Positions 36,440 to 45,734 of a stretch of DNA of 64,000 bases are shown here, in pieces. Made by a program: the position numbers and the translations under genes. How positions within the stretch are numbered: the stretch's first letter is position 1; each line of letters opens with the position of its first letter. Source of the DNA: VRUE01 sp963706605 (GTDB lineage: Bacteria; Actinomycetota; Thermoleophilia; Solirubrobacterales; 70-9); the NCBI GenBank assembly GCA_963706605.1, contig OY970165.1, positions 1,984,001-2,048,000 on the forward strand, written 5' to 3'. The notes under the pieces are model-generated. The model was not told where the DNA came from. It saw nothing but the letters and a program-made list of their open reading frames with translations, and made no database searches.

Positions 36440-37732
36440 ATGTACGACAAGGCGAAAATCTGGGTTGAGGGCGGTGCTGGTGGCAATGGCTGCGTGAGCT
36501 TCCGGCGGGAGGCTCACGTGCCTCGCGGTGGGCCCGATGGCGGGGATGGCGGGCACGGCGGAGACGTCGTACTGGTTTGCGATGCGTCCCGGCGCGATTT
36601 GGGTGCGCTGCGGGGGAGCAAGCATTTTCGGGCGGGGCGGGGGAGGAACGGGGAAGGATCCAACCGACATGGGGCTCGCGGGGAGGAGCTGCTGATCGCG
36701 GTGCCCGCTGGGACGCAGGCCGAGGCCGTGGACGGCAGCAAGGTTGACCTCGTCGCCGTGGGGCAGCGGGCTGTGGTCGCACATGCTGGGCGTGGGGGGC
36801 ACGGGAACAAGCGCTTCTCGACCTCGACTCGGCAGGCACCGAGGTTCGCGGAGCAGGGGACGGCGGGGGAGAGCGGCTGGATCGAGATGCGGCTGAAGCT
36901 GCTGGCCGACGTCGGCCTTATCGGGTTGCCCAACGCGGGTAAGTCGTCCCTTCTGGGACGCCTGACCCGAGCCGAGCCCAAGGTGGGCGACTACCCGTTC
37001 ACCACCCTCTCTCCGGTGCTGGGGACGATCGAGGGGGAGGACCGGCAGGCGGTGCTGGCCGATATTCCAGGCCTGATCGAAGGCGCTGCCGAGGGCGCCG
37101 GGCTGGGGCACGAGTTCCTCGCCCACGTCGAGCGTTGCGCGATGCTGGTCCACCTGGTCGATCTGGCGCCGCTGGACGACGATCCCGTGGCCGACTACGG
37201 GGCCGTGCGAGAGGAGCTCGTCGCCTACGGGGCAGGGTTGAAGCGTCTGCCGGAGCTGGTCGTGCTCTCAAAGCGCGATCTGTTGAGAGCAGAGGAGGTG
37301 GAGGAAGCGGTCGCCGAGTGGCGACGGCGGCTCGGCGATCGTGTGCTCGACGTGCTGGCCGTCTCCTCGGCCACCGGCGAGGGGCTTGAGGAGTTGCGGC
37401 GGACGGTCCTGGACCGCCTTCCGGAGTCCGCGCCTGCGCGGCCGGAGCGCTTCGAGGCCGGTCCCACGGAGTTCGAGGCCGAGCACCGCGTCTACCGGCC
37501 GGCAGGCGAGGGCGGTTACTGGGTCGAGCGCGAGGGCGATGGTGCCTTCCGCGTCCTCGGCCGCGGCGTCGAGCTGCTCTTCGAGCGCCACGACCTTCGC
37601 AACGAGGAGGCCCTCGGCTACCTCGAGCAGCGCCTCAGGGAGATCGGCGTCATCGCCGCCCTCCGCGCCGCCGGCTTCGAGCCGGGCGATGACGTGCGGG
37701 TCGGCGAGCACGAGTTCGAGCTGCACCCCTGA
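36440..37732 (+). CDS. obgE: GTPase ObgE/CgtA
   Basis: A 430-residue GTPase involved in 50S assembly and stress control. Glycine-rich OBG domain (EGGAGGNGCVSFRREAHVP, GPDGGDGGHGGDVVLV), G domain with P-loop GLPNAGKSSLLGRL, ADIPGLIEGA and SKRD, and a C-terminal OCT domain (YRPAGEGGYWVEREGDGAFRV-type). Domain order and length match actinobacterial Obg. It follows rplU-rpmA in the conserved bacterial order, but has its own promoter here. Confidence 0.97.
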   Translation: MYDKAKIWVEGGAGGNGCVSFRREAHVPRGGPDGGDGGHGGDVVLVCDASRRDLGALRGSKHFRAGRGRNGEGSNRHGARGEELLIAVPAGTQAEAVDGSKVDLVAVGQRAVVAHAGRGGHGNKRFSTSTRQAPRFAEQGTAGESGWIEMRLKLLADVGLIGLPNAGKSSLLGRLTRAEPKVGDYPFTTLSPVLGTIEGEDRQAVLADIPGLIEGAAEGAGLGHEFLAHVERCAMLVHLVDLAPLDDDPVADYGAVREELVAYGAGLKRLPELVVLSKRDLLRAEEVEEAVAEWRRRLGDRVLDVLAVSSATGEGLEELRRTVLDRLPESAPARPERFEAGPTEFEAEHRVYRPAGEGGYWVEREGDGAFRVLGRGVELLFERHDLRNEEALGYLEQRLREIGVIAALRAAGFEPGDDVRVGEHEFELHP

Positions 37733-37749
37733 TCGTCTGAGCGCGAAAT

Positions 37750-37768
37750 ATCAGGGGGGTGCCCTGAT
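37750..37768. promoter_or_regulatory. Dyad ATCAGGG-N5-CCCTGAT upstream of the 69-residue gene
   Basis: Perfect 7-base arms with a GGGTG spacer, 34 bases before the ATG at 37803. Symmetry and position suit a transcription factor operator; it could also be a hairpin in the leader. The large LuxR-type regulator two genes downstream is one candidate binder, without direct evidence. Confidence 0.4.
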
Positions 37769-37802
37769 GTGAAGGGGGCGCTCTGCCGCGACGATTGATC
37801 CC

Positions 37803-38012
37803 ATGCTGCAGAGAAACGGAAATCGGGGTTCCCGTGGCTCCCGCCGTCGCCGCGTCGGCGAGCAGACCTTGCAGGCGCTGGCGATCACCTCGCAGATGGC
37901 GCTCCTCTACCCGCCGGGAATCGACGAATGGATGCGGCGTGAGCTGGGAAGCGAGGCGAGCCCGACGAACGGCCTGACGAACGGCGCAAGCCGGACCAAC
38001 GGCTCGCGTTGA
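37803..38012 (+). CDS. Hypothetical 69-residue basic protein
   Basis: Not recognised. An Arg/Gly-rich N-terminus (NRGSRGSRRRRVGEQ), a central helical segment (TLQALAITSQMALLYPPGIDEWMRREL) and an Asn-Gly-rich repeat tail (TNGLTNGASRTNGS). The stop overlaps the TTG start of the amidohydrolase (TTGA), which supports real translation and co-expression. Function cannot be inferred. Confidence 0.55.
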   Translation: MLQRNGNRGSRGSRRRRVGEQTLQALAITSQMALLYPPGIDEWMRRELGSEASPTNGLTNGASRTNGSR

Positions 38013-39088
38013 GCGTCGCCGCGACCCTCAGAGAGGAACTCGCTGTGCTCGGCGGCGAGGAGATCGAGCCGTTCGACGTTCACTCCCACACCGGTGCCGA
38101 CGTCGACGGCAGCACGCGCTCGGCCGGGGAGCACGTTCGGGATCTTGAGCCGCTCGGTGGCCGCTCGGTGATCTTTCCCTTTTGCGTGACCAGCGGGTAC
38201 GAGGCCGAGAACCTGCGCGTCGTCGAGGAGTGCCGCCGTCACCCCGAGCGGCTCGTGCCGTTCGCTCGTCTCGATCCGAAGGTGAGCGCCGCTGGCGACG
38301 CGTCGGCGGCGATCGAGGCGGGGGCCAGGGGGTTCAAGCTGCACCCCCGTTCGGAGGCGTTTGCCCTCGAGCACTCCAATGTCGACGCGATTTTCGGCGT
38401 CGCAGCTGGGGCAGGCGTGCCGGTGCTGATCCATGCCGGGACCGGCGTCGGGTCCTTCGGCGGCGCCATCGTCGAGCTTGCAGAGCGCCACCGGGGCTGC
38501 CCGATCATCCTCGCCCACGCCGGGGTATCCGACCTCGCCTGGCTGTGGCGGGTCGTGCCGGAGCACCCGAACCTCTTCTTCGACACCGCCTGGTGGAACC
38601 CGGCCGACTTGCTGGCCTTCTTCGCGCTCGTCCCGCCGGGGCGGATCCTCTTCGGCAGCGACGCGCCCTATATGGGCCTAGCGCTGGGGTTGGCGATAAC
38701 GCTGCGCTGTGCGAGGCACGCGGGGCTGTCCGATGACGCGATCGCGTCGATGGTGGGTGGCCAGATCGAGGCCCTGCTCGACGGCGAGCCGCCGATCGAC
38801 GTGGGGTCGGCGCCCAGCCCTCCCCAGAGGATCCCTTCGCCCGCCGAGAGTCGAGTCTTCTCCCTGCTGACGGCTGCGGGCGGTTGCGTGATCGGGGGTG
38901 GCGATCCGGCGCAGGCGCTCGAACTTGCGGCGCTCGCAGCGAACGATCGTGGCGCGGGCGGGGCCAGGGGACTCCACCCCCAGCTCCCCGAGCTGATCGA
39001 AGAGGCGCGCTCCTCTTCCCCCGAAGCCGTTCCCGCCCTGGCCCTTGTGGCGACTCCAGGCGTGGGGAACAGGGTTCTCGCCGTCTGA
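38009..39088 (+). CDS. Amidohydrolase family 2 (TIM-barrel metal-dependent hydrolase)
   Basis: A 359-residue metal-dependent hydrolase. The HxH-type metal motif is DVHSHTG near residue 28, followed by GFKLHPRSEAF, VLIHAGTGVGSFG, PIILAHAGVSDL and ILFGSDAPYMG with the catalytic Asp, the order expected of amidohydrolase-2 proteins (decarboxylases or lactonases). The C-terminal 80 residues after the barrel are extra. TTG start overlaps the previous stop. Substrate unknown; coupling to a 69-residue protein and a LuxR-type regulator downstream suggests a regulated catabolic step. Confidence 0.85.
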   Translation: MSVAATLREELAVLGGEEIEPFDVHSHTGADVDGSTRSAGEHVRDLEPLGGRSVIFPFCVTSGYEAENLRVVEECRRHPERLVPFARLDPKVSAAGDASAAIEAGARGFKLHPRSEAFALEHSNVDAIFGVAAGAGVPVLIHAGTGVGSFGGAIVELAERHRGCPIILAHAGVSDLAWLWRVVPEHPNLFFDTAWWNPADLLAFFALVPPGRILFGSDAPYMGLALGLAITLRCARHAGLSDDAIASMVGGQIEALLDGEPPIDVGSAPSPPQRIPSPAESRVFSLLTAAGGCVIGGGDPAQALELAALAANDRGAGGARGLHPQLPELIEEARSSSPEAVPALALVATPGVGNRVLAV

Positions 39089-39126
39089 GCTTCGCGGGCA
39101 GCGGCGTAGGATCGGCGCGAGCATCG

Positions 39127-41928
39127 ATGCCTGCGACGACCGCATTGCTGGAGAGGGAAGGAGAGCTCGCAACGATCGAGCGGGCCTTCCACCTGGCCGC
39201 GAGCGGCGACGGCTGCCTGCTGATGGTCGAGGGCGAAGCCGGGGCGGGCAAGACCTCCCTGCTCGATGCCGCGGCGCGCCTTGGGCGCGGGCGCGGGATG
39301 TCGGTCCTGCGCGCCCGCGGCGGCGAGTACGAGCGCGATTTTCCCTACGGCGTGGTGCGACAGCTGTTCGAGCCACTGCTGGCCGACGACGCTCGCCGAG
39401 CCGAGCTGCTCGTGGGCACGGCGGCGATGGCCGCACCGATTTTCGGCGCGGATGCGAGCGACCGTGCCGAGGCCGATCCGTTCGGCGTCCAGCACGGCCT
39501 CTACTGGCTCCTCTCCGACCTGGCCGAGGGCGCGCCGCTCACTCTGCTTATCGACGATGCGCAATGGGCCGACCTCTCTTCGCTGCGCACTCTCACTTAC
39601 GTCGCCCGCCGCCTCGAGGGACTGCGGGTGACCCTGGTGCTCGCCGTGCGAACCGGCGAGCCGGGCCCTCACGGTGCTCTGCTCGACGAGATTCGCCGCG
39701 AGTCGAGCGGTGGCTCGATCGTGCCCAAGCCGCTGAGCGAGGAGGCCGCGGGCAAGCTGGTCGCCGGCGAGCTTGCCGGAAGCCCCGAAGGTCGCTTCAT
39801 AACGGCTTGTCACCGCGCCAGCGCCGGCAACCCGCTGCTGCTCGGCGAGCTCCTGCACACCCTGAGAGAGGAGCGGGTCGCGCCGTCTGATGAGTACGCC
39901 GATCGGCTGGAGGAGATCGCCGCCGCCGGCTTGTCGCGCTCTGTCGTGGCGCGGCTCGATCGTCTCGGGGAGCCGGCTGTGCAAACCGCCGAGGCGATCG
40001 CGATCCTGGAACCGAACGCCGAACCGCGGCACGTCGTCACGCTCACCGGGTTGGCTGCCGGCGAGGCGGCCGAGGCGTGCTCGCGACTGATCGGCGCGGG
40101 GTTGATCGAAGATGTCGACCCGCTGTGCTTCGTCCATCCACTGGTCAGGAGCGCGGTCTACGCCGCCATGTCCAATCCTCGCCGCGCTGTCCTGCACGCC
40201 GAGGCGGCGAGGAGACTGGCGGCCGCCGGCGCCCCGATGGACTCGACCGCCGCGCACCTGCTGCTTGCCCAGCCTGCCGCGGACGCGTGGGTGGTCGAGA
40301 CCCTCCGCGATGCGGCCCGGCGGGCGCTGGAGCGCGGCGTGCCGGGGTCTGCTGTCGAGTATCTGCGGCGAGCCCTACACGAGCCGCCCGCAGAGCCGGA
40401 GTTTTTCGAGGTGTCGCGCGAGCTGGGCTCGGCGCTCCTGCGCTGCAGCGACGACTCGGGTATCGAGATCCTGCTCGAGGTGCGCTCGCGGTTCGACACC
40501 CCGGCGATCAGGGCGGAAATCGCCAACGAGCTCGCGATCTCACTCGGCAACCGACGACGACATGACGAGGCGACGTCGCTGCTCGTCGACGCCATCGCTG
40601 AGGTCGGTGATGCGAGCCCCTTCGCCCTGCAGCTCCGCAGCATGCTTCTCTTCCAGGCCACCCTGGGTGGAGAAGGAGTGCACGATCTCTCGCTGCCGGG
40701 CGATGGTGAGGAGCTTCGAGGGGAGACGATGGGCGCTCGTTCCTTGCTCAGCCACGCAGCGGTCCTCTTTGCGGCGGGCCTCGGGGAGATGCGGACTGCG
40801 GAGGAGTTTGGCCGGCGGGCTCTCTCGAATCCGTCCGCCAGCAGGGAAGATGCCCTCGCGGGATACCCTCCGACTGCGGCGACGATGGCGCTCGGGCTCG
40901 CCGATAGGTTGCACCTGCTGGTCGGGGCTGACGAGTTCCTTATCGAGGCCAGCCGGCGCCGCGGGGTGCTGAACGGCATCGGGGCCAACTACGCCACTCG
41001 CGCTGCCTGCCGCGCCCTGGCCGGCGATCTGCTCGATGCGGAGGCGGACGCGAAGATCGCCATCGACCTGATCGATCAGGGGCTTACCGGGATCAGGACG
41101 AACTTCATGGCGGTTTTCGGATTCGTCGCGATCGAACGCGGCGAGCTGGAGGTGGCGGAGGAGCGGCTCTACCGCGATCCGGCGACCGCGGCGCTCGGCG
41201 CCGGTTTCTCGGGCGCCTTGGTGCTCTGCCAGCGCGGCGCGCTGCGACTCACGGCCGGTCAGCCCGGAGCGGCTCGCGACGACTTCGTCGCGGCCGCGGA
41301 GATGGTCGACTGGATGCCTTTCGCGAATCCGGAGACGCTCGGCTGGCGCACCGGCCTCGCCCGGGCCGAGGCGATGCTTGGCAACCAAGAGCAGGCAGAA
41401 CGGGTGGCGGCGGAGGCTGTCGACGTCGCTGAACGGGCGGGTGGCAGGCGTGGCATCGGCCTCGCCCTGCGCGTCCAGGGTTCGCTCTTCGGTGGCTCGG
41501 ACGGGATTGAAACCCTGCGCGAGGCGGTGGGGATGCTCGGCGACAGCGAGGCGCGGCTCCAGCACGCTCACGCCTTGGTCGAGCTCGGCGCCGCCCTGCG
41601 TCGCGCCAACCATCGCAAGGAGGCCCGCGAGCCCCTGCGCGAGGGCCTTGACCTCGCCCACCGCTGTGGCGCCGCGCCGCTGGAGGAGCGCGCCCGCGCC
41701 GAGCTGGCGGCGACCGGCGCCCGTCCGCGCAAGGCCGTCCTCACCGGCGTCGAGTCGCTGACCCCGAGCGAGCTGCGCGTCGCCCGACTCGCAGCGGAGG
41801 GGATGACCAATCGCGAGATCGCCCAGCAGCTCTTCGTCACCGCGAAGACGGTCGAGACCCACCTGCGCCACGTCTTCCAGAAGCTCGACGTCTCCCGGCG
41901 CACCGAGCTGGCCGGCGCCCTCGGGTAG
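39127..41928 (+). CDS. LuxR-family ATP-binding (LAL-type) transcriptional regulator
   Basis: A 933-residue STAND-like regulator. N-terminal NTPase with Walker A GEAGAGKTS (about residue 42) and Walker B LLIDDAQWAD, a long helical TPR-like middle (about 340-850) and a C-terminal LuxR DNA-binding helix-turn-helix (LTPSELRVARLAAEGMTN, KTVETHLRHVFQKLDVSRR). LAL regulators are usually activators triggered by a small ligand. ATG 39127 fits family starts (PATTALLEREGELATIERAF). It follows the amidohydrolase by 38 bases, so it may control that operon. No receiver domain. Confidence 0.92.
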   Translation: MPATTALLEREGELATIERAFHLAASGDGCLLMVEGEAGAGKTSLLDAAARLGRGRGMSVLRARGGEYERDFPYGVVRQLFEPLLADDARRAELLVGTAAMAAPIFGADASDRAEADPFGVQHGLYWLLSDLAEGAPLTLLIDDAQWADLSSLRTLTYVARRLEGLRVTLVLAVRTGEPGPHGALLDEIRRESSGGSIVPKPLSEEAAGKLVAGELAGSPEGRFITACHRASAGNPLLLGELLHTLREERVAPSDEYADRLEEIAAAGLSRSVVARLDRLGEPAVQTAEAIAILEPNAEPRHVVTLTGLAAGEAAEACSRLIGAGLIEDVDPLCFVHPLVRSAVYAAMSNPRRAVLHAEAARRLAAAGAPMDSTAAHLLLAQPAADAWVVETLRDAARRALERGVPGSAVEYLRRALHEPPAEPEFFEVSRELGSALLRCSDDSGIEILLEVRSRFDTPAIRAEIANELAISLGNRRRHDEATSLLVDAIAEVGDASPFALQLRSMLLFQATLGGEGVHDLSLPGDGEELRGETMGARSLLSHAAVLFAAGLGEMRTAEEFGRRALSNPSASREDALAGYPPTAATMALGLADRLHLLVGADEFLIEASRRRGVLNGIGANYATRAACRALAGDLLDAEADAKIAIDLIDQGLTGIRTNFMAVFGFVAIERGELEVAEERLYRDPATAALGAGFSGALVLCQRGALRLTAGQPGAARDDFVAAAEMVDWMPFANPETLGWRTGLARAEAMLGNQEQAERVAAEAVDVAERAGGRRGIGLALRVQGSLFGGSDGIETLREAVGMLGDSEARLQHAHALVELGAALRRANHRKEAREPLREGLDLAHRCGAAPLEERARAELAATGARPRKAVLTGVESLTPSELRVARLAAEGMTNREIAQQLFVTAKTVETHLRHVFQKLDVSRRTELAGALG

Positions 41929-41960
41929 CGTCTCCGCGAAACTTCCAAAGGAGACCGCGC

Positions 41961-42758
41961 ATGAGCTCGACCCAGCAGGAGAAGGCCGCCGACTTCCGTG
42001 CCCTGCACGAGGGCGACGCGTTCGTCATTCCCAATCCGTGGGATGCCGGCTCGGCCCGGGTCATGGAGGCGCTTGGCTTCAAGGCGTTGGCAACGACGAG
42101 CGCCGGGTTTGCCTTCACGCTGGGCCGTCTGGACGGCGGCGTCACGCTCGACGAGCTGGCTGAGCACGTGGAGGCGCTCGCTCGGGCGACGGACCTGCCG
42201 GTCTCGGTTGATCTGGAGAACGGTTTTGGTCCCGACTCAGAGGACGCGGCAACTGCCATCACCAGAGCAGCCGAGGCTGGGGCCGTCGGCGGCTCGATCG
42301 AGGACTACGACCCGAAGGACGGGCTCTATGCCTTCGACCACGCGGTCGAGCGAGTGACGGCGGCGTGTGAGGCGGCTCGGCGTCTGGACTTCCCCTTCAC
42401 CTTCACGGCTCGCGCCGAGAACCACATCCGCGGCAATCCGGACCTCGACGACACGATCGCCCGCCTGCAGGCCTACGAGCGGGCTGGAGCCGATGTCCTC
42501 TACGCGCCGGGCCTGGGCAGCGGGGACGAAATCCGTGCGGTCTGCGAGGCGACCTCGAAGCCCGTCAACGTGCTCGCGTTCCCGGGTTTCTCGATGGCCG
42601 AGATCGCCGACGCCGGAGCGCAGCGGATCAGCGTCGGCAGCCAGCTGGCGTGGGTTGCGGTCGACGCGATGGCGAACGCCGCCGAGCAGATGCGCGACGA
42701 GGGCGATCTCTCGGGGCTGAAGGTCTCGGGCCGGATCGGGGAGTGGCTCGCCCAATGA
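41961..42758 (+). CDS. Isocitrate lyase / PEP mutase family protein
   Basis: A 265-residue TIM-barrel enzyme of the PEP mutase/isocitrate lyase superfamily: NPWDAGSARVMEALGFKALATTSAGF, VSVDLENGFG (metal-binding Asp-Glu region), GGSIEDYDP and ARAENHIRG. The KKCGH catalytic Cys motif of isocitrate and methylisocitrate lyases is absent, which points to a hydrolase or C-C lyase on another oxo-acid. AAAGGAG lies 9 bases before the ATG. Its stop overlaps proB (ATGA), an uncommon partner for proline synthesis genes. Exact reaction unknown. Confidence 0.85.
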   Translation: MSSTQQEKAADFRALHEGDAFVIPNPWDAGSARVMEALGFKALATTSAGFAFTLGRLDGGVTLDELAEHVEALARATDLPVSVDLENGFGPDSEDAATAITRAAEAGAVGGSIEDYDPKDGLYAFDHAVERVTAACEAARRLDFPFTFTARAENHIRGNPDLDDTIARLQAYERAGADVLYAPGLGSGDEIRAVCEATSKPVNVLAFPGFSMAEIADAGAQRISVGSQLAWVAVDAMANAAEQMRDEGDLSGLKVSGRIGEWLAQ

Positions 42759-43843
42759 CCTTGGTCGTCAAGCTCGGCTCCTCGATCGTCGCCGCCGACG
42801 ACGGCGATCTGCGCGTCGACGTGCTCGACTCGGTCTGCGAGCAGGTCGCGGAGCTGGAGCAGGGTGGCGAGCGGGTGGTGATGGTGACCTCAGGGGCGAT
42901 CGCCAGGGGCATGCGGCTGATGGAGCTACCGGTTCGCCCGCGCGCGATGGACGAGCTGCAGGCCGCTTCGGCGGTCGGCCAGGGTGACCTATTCCGCGCC
43001 TACGAAACCAGGTTGGCCGGGCACGGAACCCGAGCCGCCCAGGTGCTGCTGACCGCAGCCGACATCGCGGCCCGCACCAACTACCTCAACGCGCGTCAGA
43101 CGCTGCATCGGCTGATCGAGTGGGGAGTGGTGCCGGTCGTCAACGAGAACGACACCACGGCGACCGACGAGATCAGCTTCGGCGACAACGACTTCCTCGC
43201 CGCCCAGGTGGCGATCCTGCTCGACGCGCGCCTGCTCGTCCTGCTCTCAGATGTCGACGGGCTGCACCGGGCCGACCCACGCACCCACGAAGACGCCGAG
43301 CTGATCGCCGGCGTGGAGGACTTCGCCGAGCTGGCGGGGTTGGAGATCGGGGATCGCACCTCCGCCTTCGGCTCCGGCGGAATGCGCAGCAAGGTCGCCG
43401 CGGCGGAGATGGCCAGCGAGGCCGGCATCCCGGCGGTGATCTGCAACGGGACCAAGCGGGGGACCTTGAGCGCCGCCGCCGGTTCCGAGCCCACCGGCAC
43501 CCGCTTTGCCGCCCAGCCCGGCAAGGCGCCCAGCTTCAAGCTCTGGTTGAAGTACGCCAAGCCGGCCCGTGGCCGGCTCACGGTCGACGACGGCGCCGCT
43601 CGCGTTCTGCGGGAGCGCGGCTCCAGCCTGCTGCCGGTGGGGGTGGTCGAGGTCGCTGGTGACTTCAAGGCCGGCGATGCCGTCGAGGTCGCCGTCGACG
43701 GCGCCGTGCTCGGCAAGGGCATCGCCGACTACGCCTCGCACGAGCTTTCGCAGGTGATCGGGATGAAGACCGCGGAGGTCAGGGAGCGGCTTCCCCACGC
43801 GGCTGACGAGGTGATCCACCGCGATCGCTTCGTGCTCATCTAG
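42755..43843 (+). CDS. proB: Glutamate 5-kinase
   Basis: A 362-residue enzyme, first step of proline synthesis from glutamate. Amino-acid kinase domain with VVKLGSSIVA, VTSGAIARGM, VNENDTTATDEISFGDND and GSGGMRSKVAAAEMA, and a C-terminal PUA domain from about residue 275. ATG 42755 is within the 4-base overlap with the previous gene; the longer upstream frame is not PRO-like. Followed 21 bases later by proA. Confidence 0.96.
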   Translation: MTLVVKLGSSIVAADDGDLRVDVLDSVCEQVAELEQGGERVVMVTSGAIARGMRLMELPVRPRAMDELQAASAVGQGDLFRAYETRLAGHGTRAAQVLLTAADIAARTNYLNARQTLHRLIEWGVVPVVNENDTTATDEISFGDNDFLAAQVAILLDARLLVLLSDVDGLHRADPRTHEDAELIAGVEDFAELAGLEIGDRTSAFGSGGMRSKVAAAEMASEAGIPAVICNGTKRGTLSAAAGSEPTGTRFAAQPGKAPSFKLWLKYAKPARGRLTVDDGAARVLRERGSSLLPVGVVEVAGDFKAGDAVEVAVDGAVLGKGIADYASHELSQVIGMKTAEVRERLPHAADEVIHRDRFVLI

Positions 43844-43864
43844 GCCCCAGCTACCCTTGTCCTG

Positions 43865-45130
43865 ATGTCGGTCACGACCACCACCGTCGCGGAAGTCTGC
43901 GAGGCCGCCCAGCGTGCGGCGCGTGTGCTGGGCGCTGCGCCCACCGAGACCAAGGACGCGGCGCTGGAGGTGATGGCGCGACTGTTGGGAGAGCGCTTGG
44001 CCGACGTCCTCGAGGCAAACGCCGCCGATCTCGCCGACGAGCGGGCCGCGGGGCTGACCAAGGCGCTGCGCGACAGGCTCGCGCTGAGCGAGGAGCGGAT
44101 CGTCGCGATGGCCGATGGGGTTGGGGTTGTGGCCGCGCTCGAAGACCCGGTGGGGGAAGAGCTCGAACGGAAAGAGTTGGACAGCGGGCTCGACCTGCGC
44201 AAGCTGCGGGTGCCGCTGGGGGTTGTCGCCGTCGTCTATGAGGCGCGGCCCAACGTGACGATCGATTGCGCGGCGCTGACGATCAAGAGCGGCAACGCGA
44301 TCGTCCTGCGTGGGTCCCACTACGCCGAGCGCACCAACGGGGCGCTGGCGGCGATCGTCCGCGAAGCGCTCACCGAGGTGGGGCTGCCGGAGGACGGGGT
44401 GCTTCTGCTGGCTGGGGGAGGGCACGAGGACCTGGCCGAGCTGGCGACGCAGGAGGAGACCGTCGACCTGCTGATCCCACGCGGCGGCGAAGGGCTGAAG
44501 CGGGCTTTGAAGGACGTCGCGACCGTGCCGGTCATCTACGCCGCCGCCGGCAACTGCCACGTCTACGTCCACGCCGACGCCGACCTGGAGATGGCGCGAC
44601 GGATCGTCGTCAACGCGAAGACGCAGCGGCCCGGCGTCTGCAACGCCGCCGAGGCGCTGCTGGTCGACGCTGCGGTCGCCGGGGAGTTCTTGCCGGATGC
44701 GCTCGCCGAGCTGCGCAAGGCGGGCGTCGAGCTGGTCGGCGACGAGCGGGCTCGCGATGGCGTGAAGGGCGTCGAGATCGGTGCCGCGAACGACGGTGAT
44801 TGGGACACCGAGTACCTCGACCTGAAGCTGGCGGTCGCGGTGGTCGACTCGCTCGACGACGCGATCGAGCACGTCAACCGCCACGGTACCCGCCACTCGG
44901 AGGCGATCGTCACCCGCTCCGAGGAGGCGGCCGCGCGCTTCACGGAGGGCGTCGACGCGGCTGTCGTCTACACCAACGCCTCGACCCGCTTCACCGACGG
45001 CTTCGAGTTCGGCATGGGGGCGGAGATCGGCAACTCGACCCAGAAGCTGCACGCGCGCGGTCCGATCGGCCTGCGCGAGCTGACCACCTACAAGTACGTC
45101 GTCCGCGGCGACGGCCAGGTGCGTGAGTAG
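43865..45130 (+). CDS. proA: Gamma-glutamyl phosphate reductase
   Basis: A 421-residue aldehyde-dehydrogenase-fold enzyme, second step of proline synthesis. VPLGVVAVVYEARPNVT, IKSGNAIVLRGSHYA, LIPRGGEGL and the catalytic Cys in TQRPGVCNAAEALLV are intact. The 3' end overlaps nadD by 8 bases. Order proB-proA-nadD-rsfS is common in actinobacteria and Firmicutes. Confidence 0.97.
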   Translation: MSVTTTTVAEVCEAAQRAARVLGAAPTETKDAALEVMARLLGERLADVLEANAADLADERAAGLTKALRDRLALSEERIVAMADGVGVVAALEDPVGEELERKELDSGLDLRKLRVPLGVVAVVYEARPNVTIDCAALTIKSGNAIVLRGSHYAERTNGALAAIVREALTEVGLPEDGVLLLAGGGHEDLAELATQEETVDLLIPRGGEGLKRALKDVATVPVIYAAAGNCHVYVHADADLEMARRIVVNAKTQRPGVCNAAEALLVDAAVAGEFLPDALAELRKAGVELVGDERARDGVKGVEIGAANDGDWDTEYLDLKLAVAVVDSLDDAIEHVNRHGTRHSEAIVTRSEEAAARFTEGVDAAVVYTNASTRFTDGFEFGMGAEIGNSTQKLHARGPIGLRELTTYKYVVRGDGQVRE

Positions 45131-45734
45131 CGCCGGCGGGGGCGGCATCGGCGTCCTCGGATCGGCGTTCAACCCGCCTCATTTGGGACACCTGGCGCTC
45201 GCCCAGGAGGCCCTCTGGCAGCTCGATCTCGACGAAGTCGTGCTGATGCCGACCGGAGAGGCGCCGCACAAGCGGATCATCGACGACCCCGGGCGTGAGC
45301 TCAGGTTGGCGATGACCAGGCTTGCGGCCGCCGACGATCCGCGTTTCACCGTCTCCACGCTGGAGGTCGAACGCGACGGGCCGTCCTACACGTATGAGAC
45401 CTTGGAGCTACTTGCGCGTGAGAAGGGAGAACCGGATCTGGTGTTCGTGATGGGGGCGGACGCCGCCGTCGGTCTCGAGAGCTGGCGCGAGCCGGAGCGG
45501 GTGGTCGAGCTGGCGCGGCTTGCCGTGGCGCGGCGGGCGGGTGTCTCCGACGCCGACGTCGGTGCGGTGATGCGCAGCCTCGGCGCCGGAGGACAGGCGA
45601 CGATGCTGGAGATGCCGCAGTTCGGCGTCTCCTCCTCAGCGGTGCGTGAGCGGGCCGCGGCCCGCAGGCCGCTGCGCTACCTGGTGCCCGAGCCGGTGGC
45701 GCGGTTCATCGAGGAGAAGGGGATCTACGCGTGA
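45123..45734 (+). CDS. nadD: Nicotinate-nucleotide adenylyltransferase
   Basis: A 203-residue NAD biosynthesis enzyme. Nucleotidyltransferase motif GSAFNPPHLGHLALAQEA with the HxGH site, VLMPTGEAPHK, FVMGADAAVGLESW and the C-terminal SSSAVRERAA (ISxTxxR-type) motif are visible. GTG 45123 inside the proA end. A GTGA overlap joins it to rsfS. Confidence 0.95.
   Translation: MSSAGGGGIGVLGSAFNPPHLGHLALAQEALWQLDLDEVVLMPTGEAPHKRIIDDPGRELRLAMTRLAAADDPRFTVSTLEVERDGPSYTYETLELLAREKGEPDLVFVMGADAAVGLESWREPERVVELARLAVARRAGVSDADVGAVMRSLGAGGQATMLEMPQFGVSSSAVRERAAARRPLRYLVPEPVARFIEEKGIYA

Noticed and set aside
43247..45172. 641-codon minus-strand frame opposite proB and proA
   Set aside because: Both plus-strand enzymes have full motifs; the antisense frame has none.
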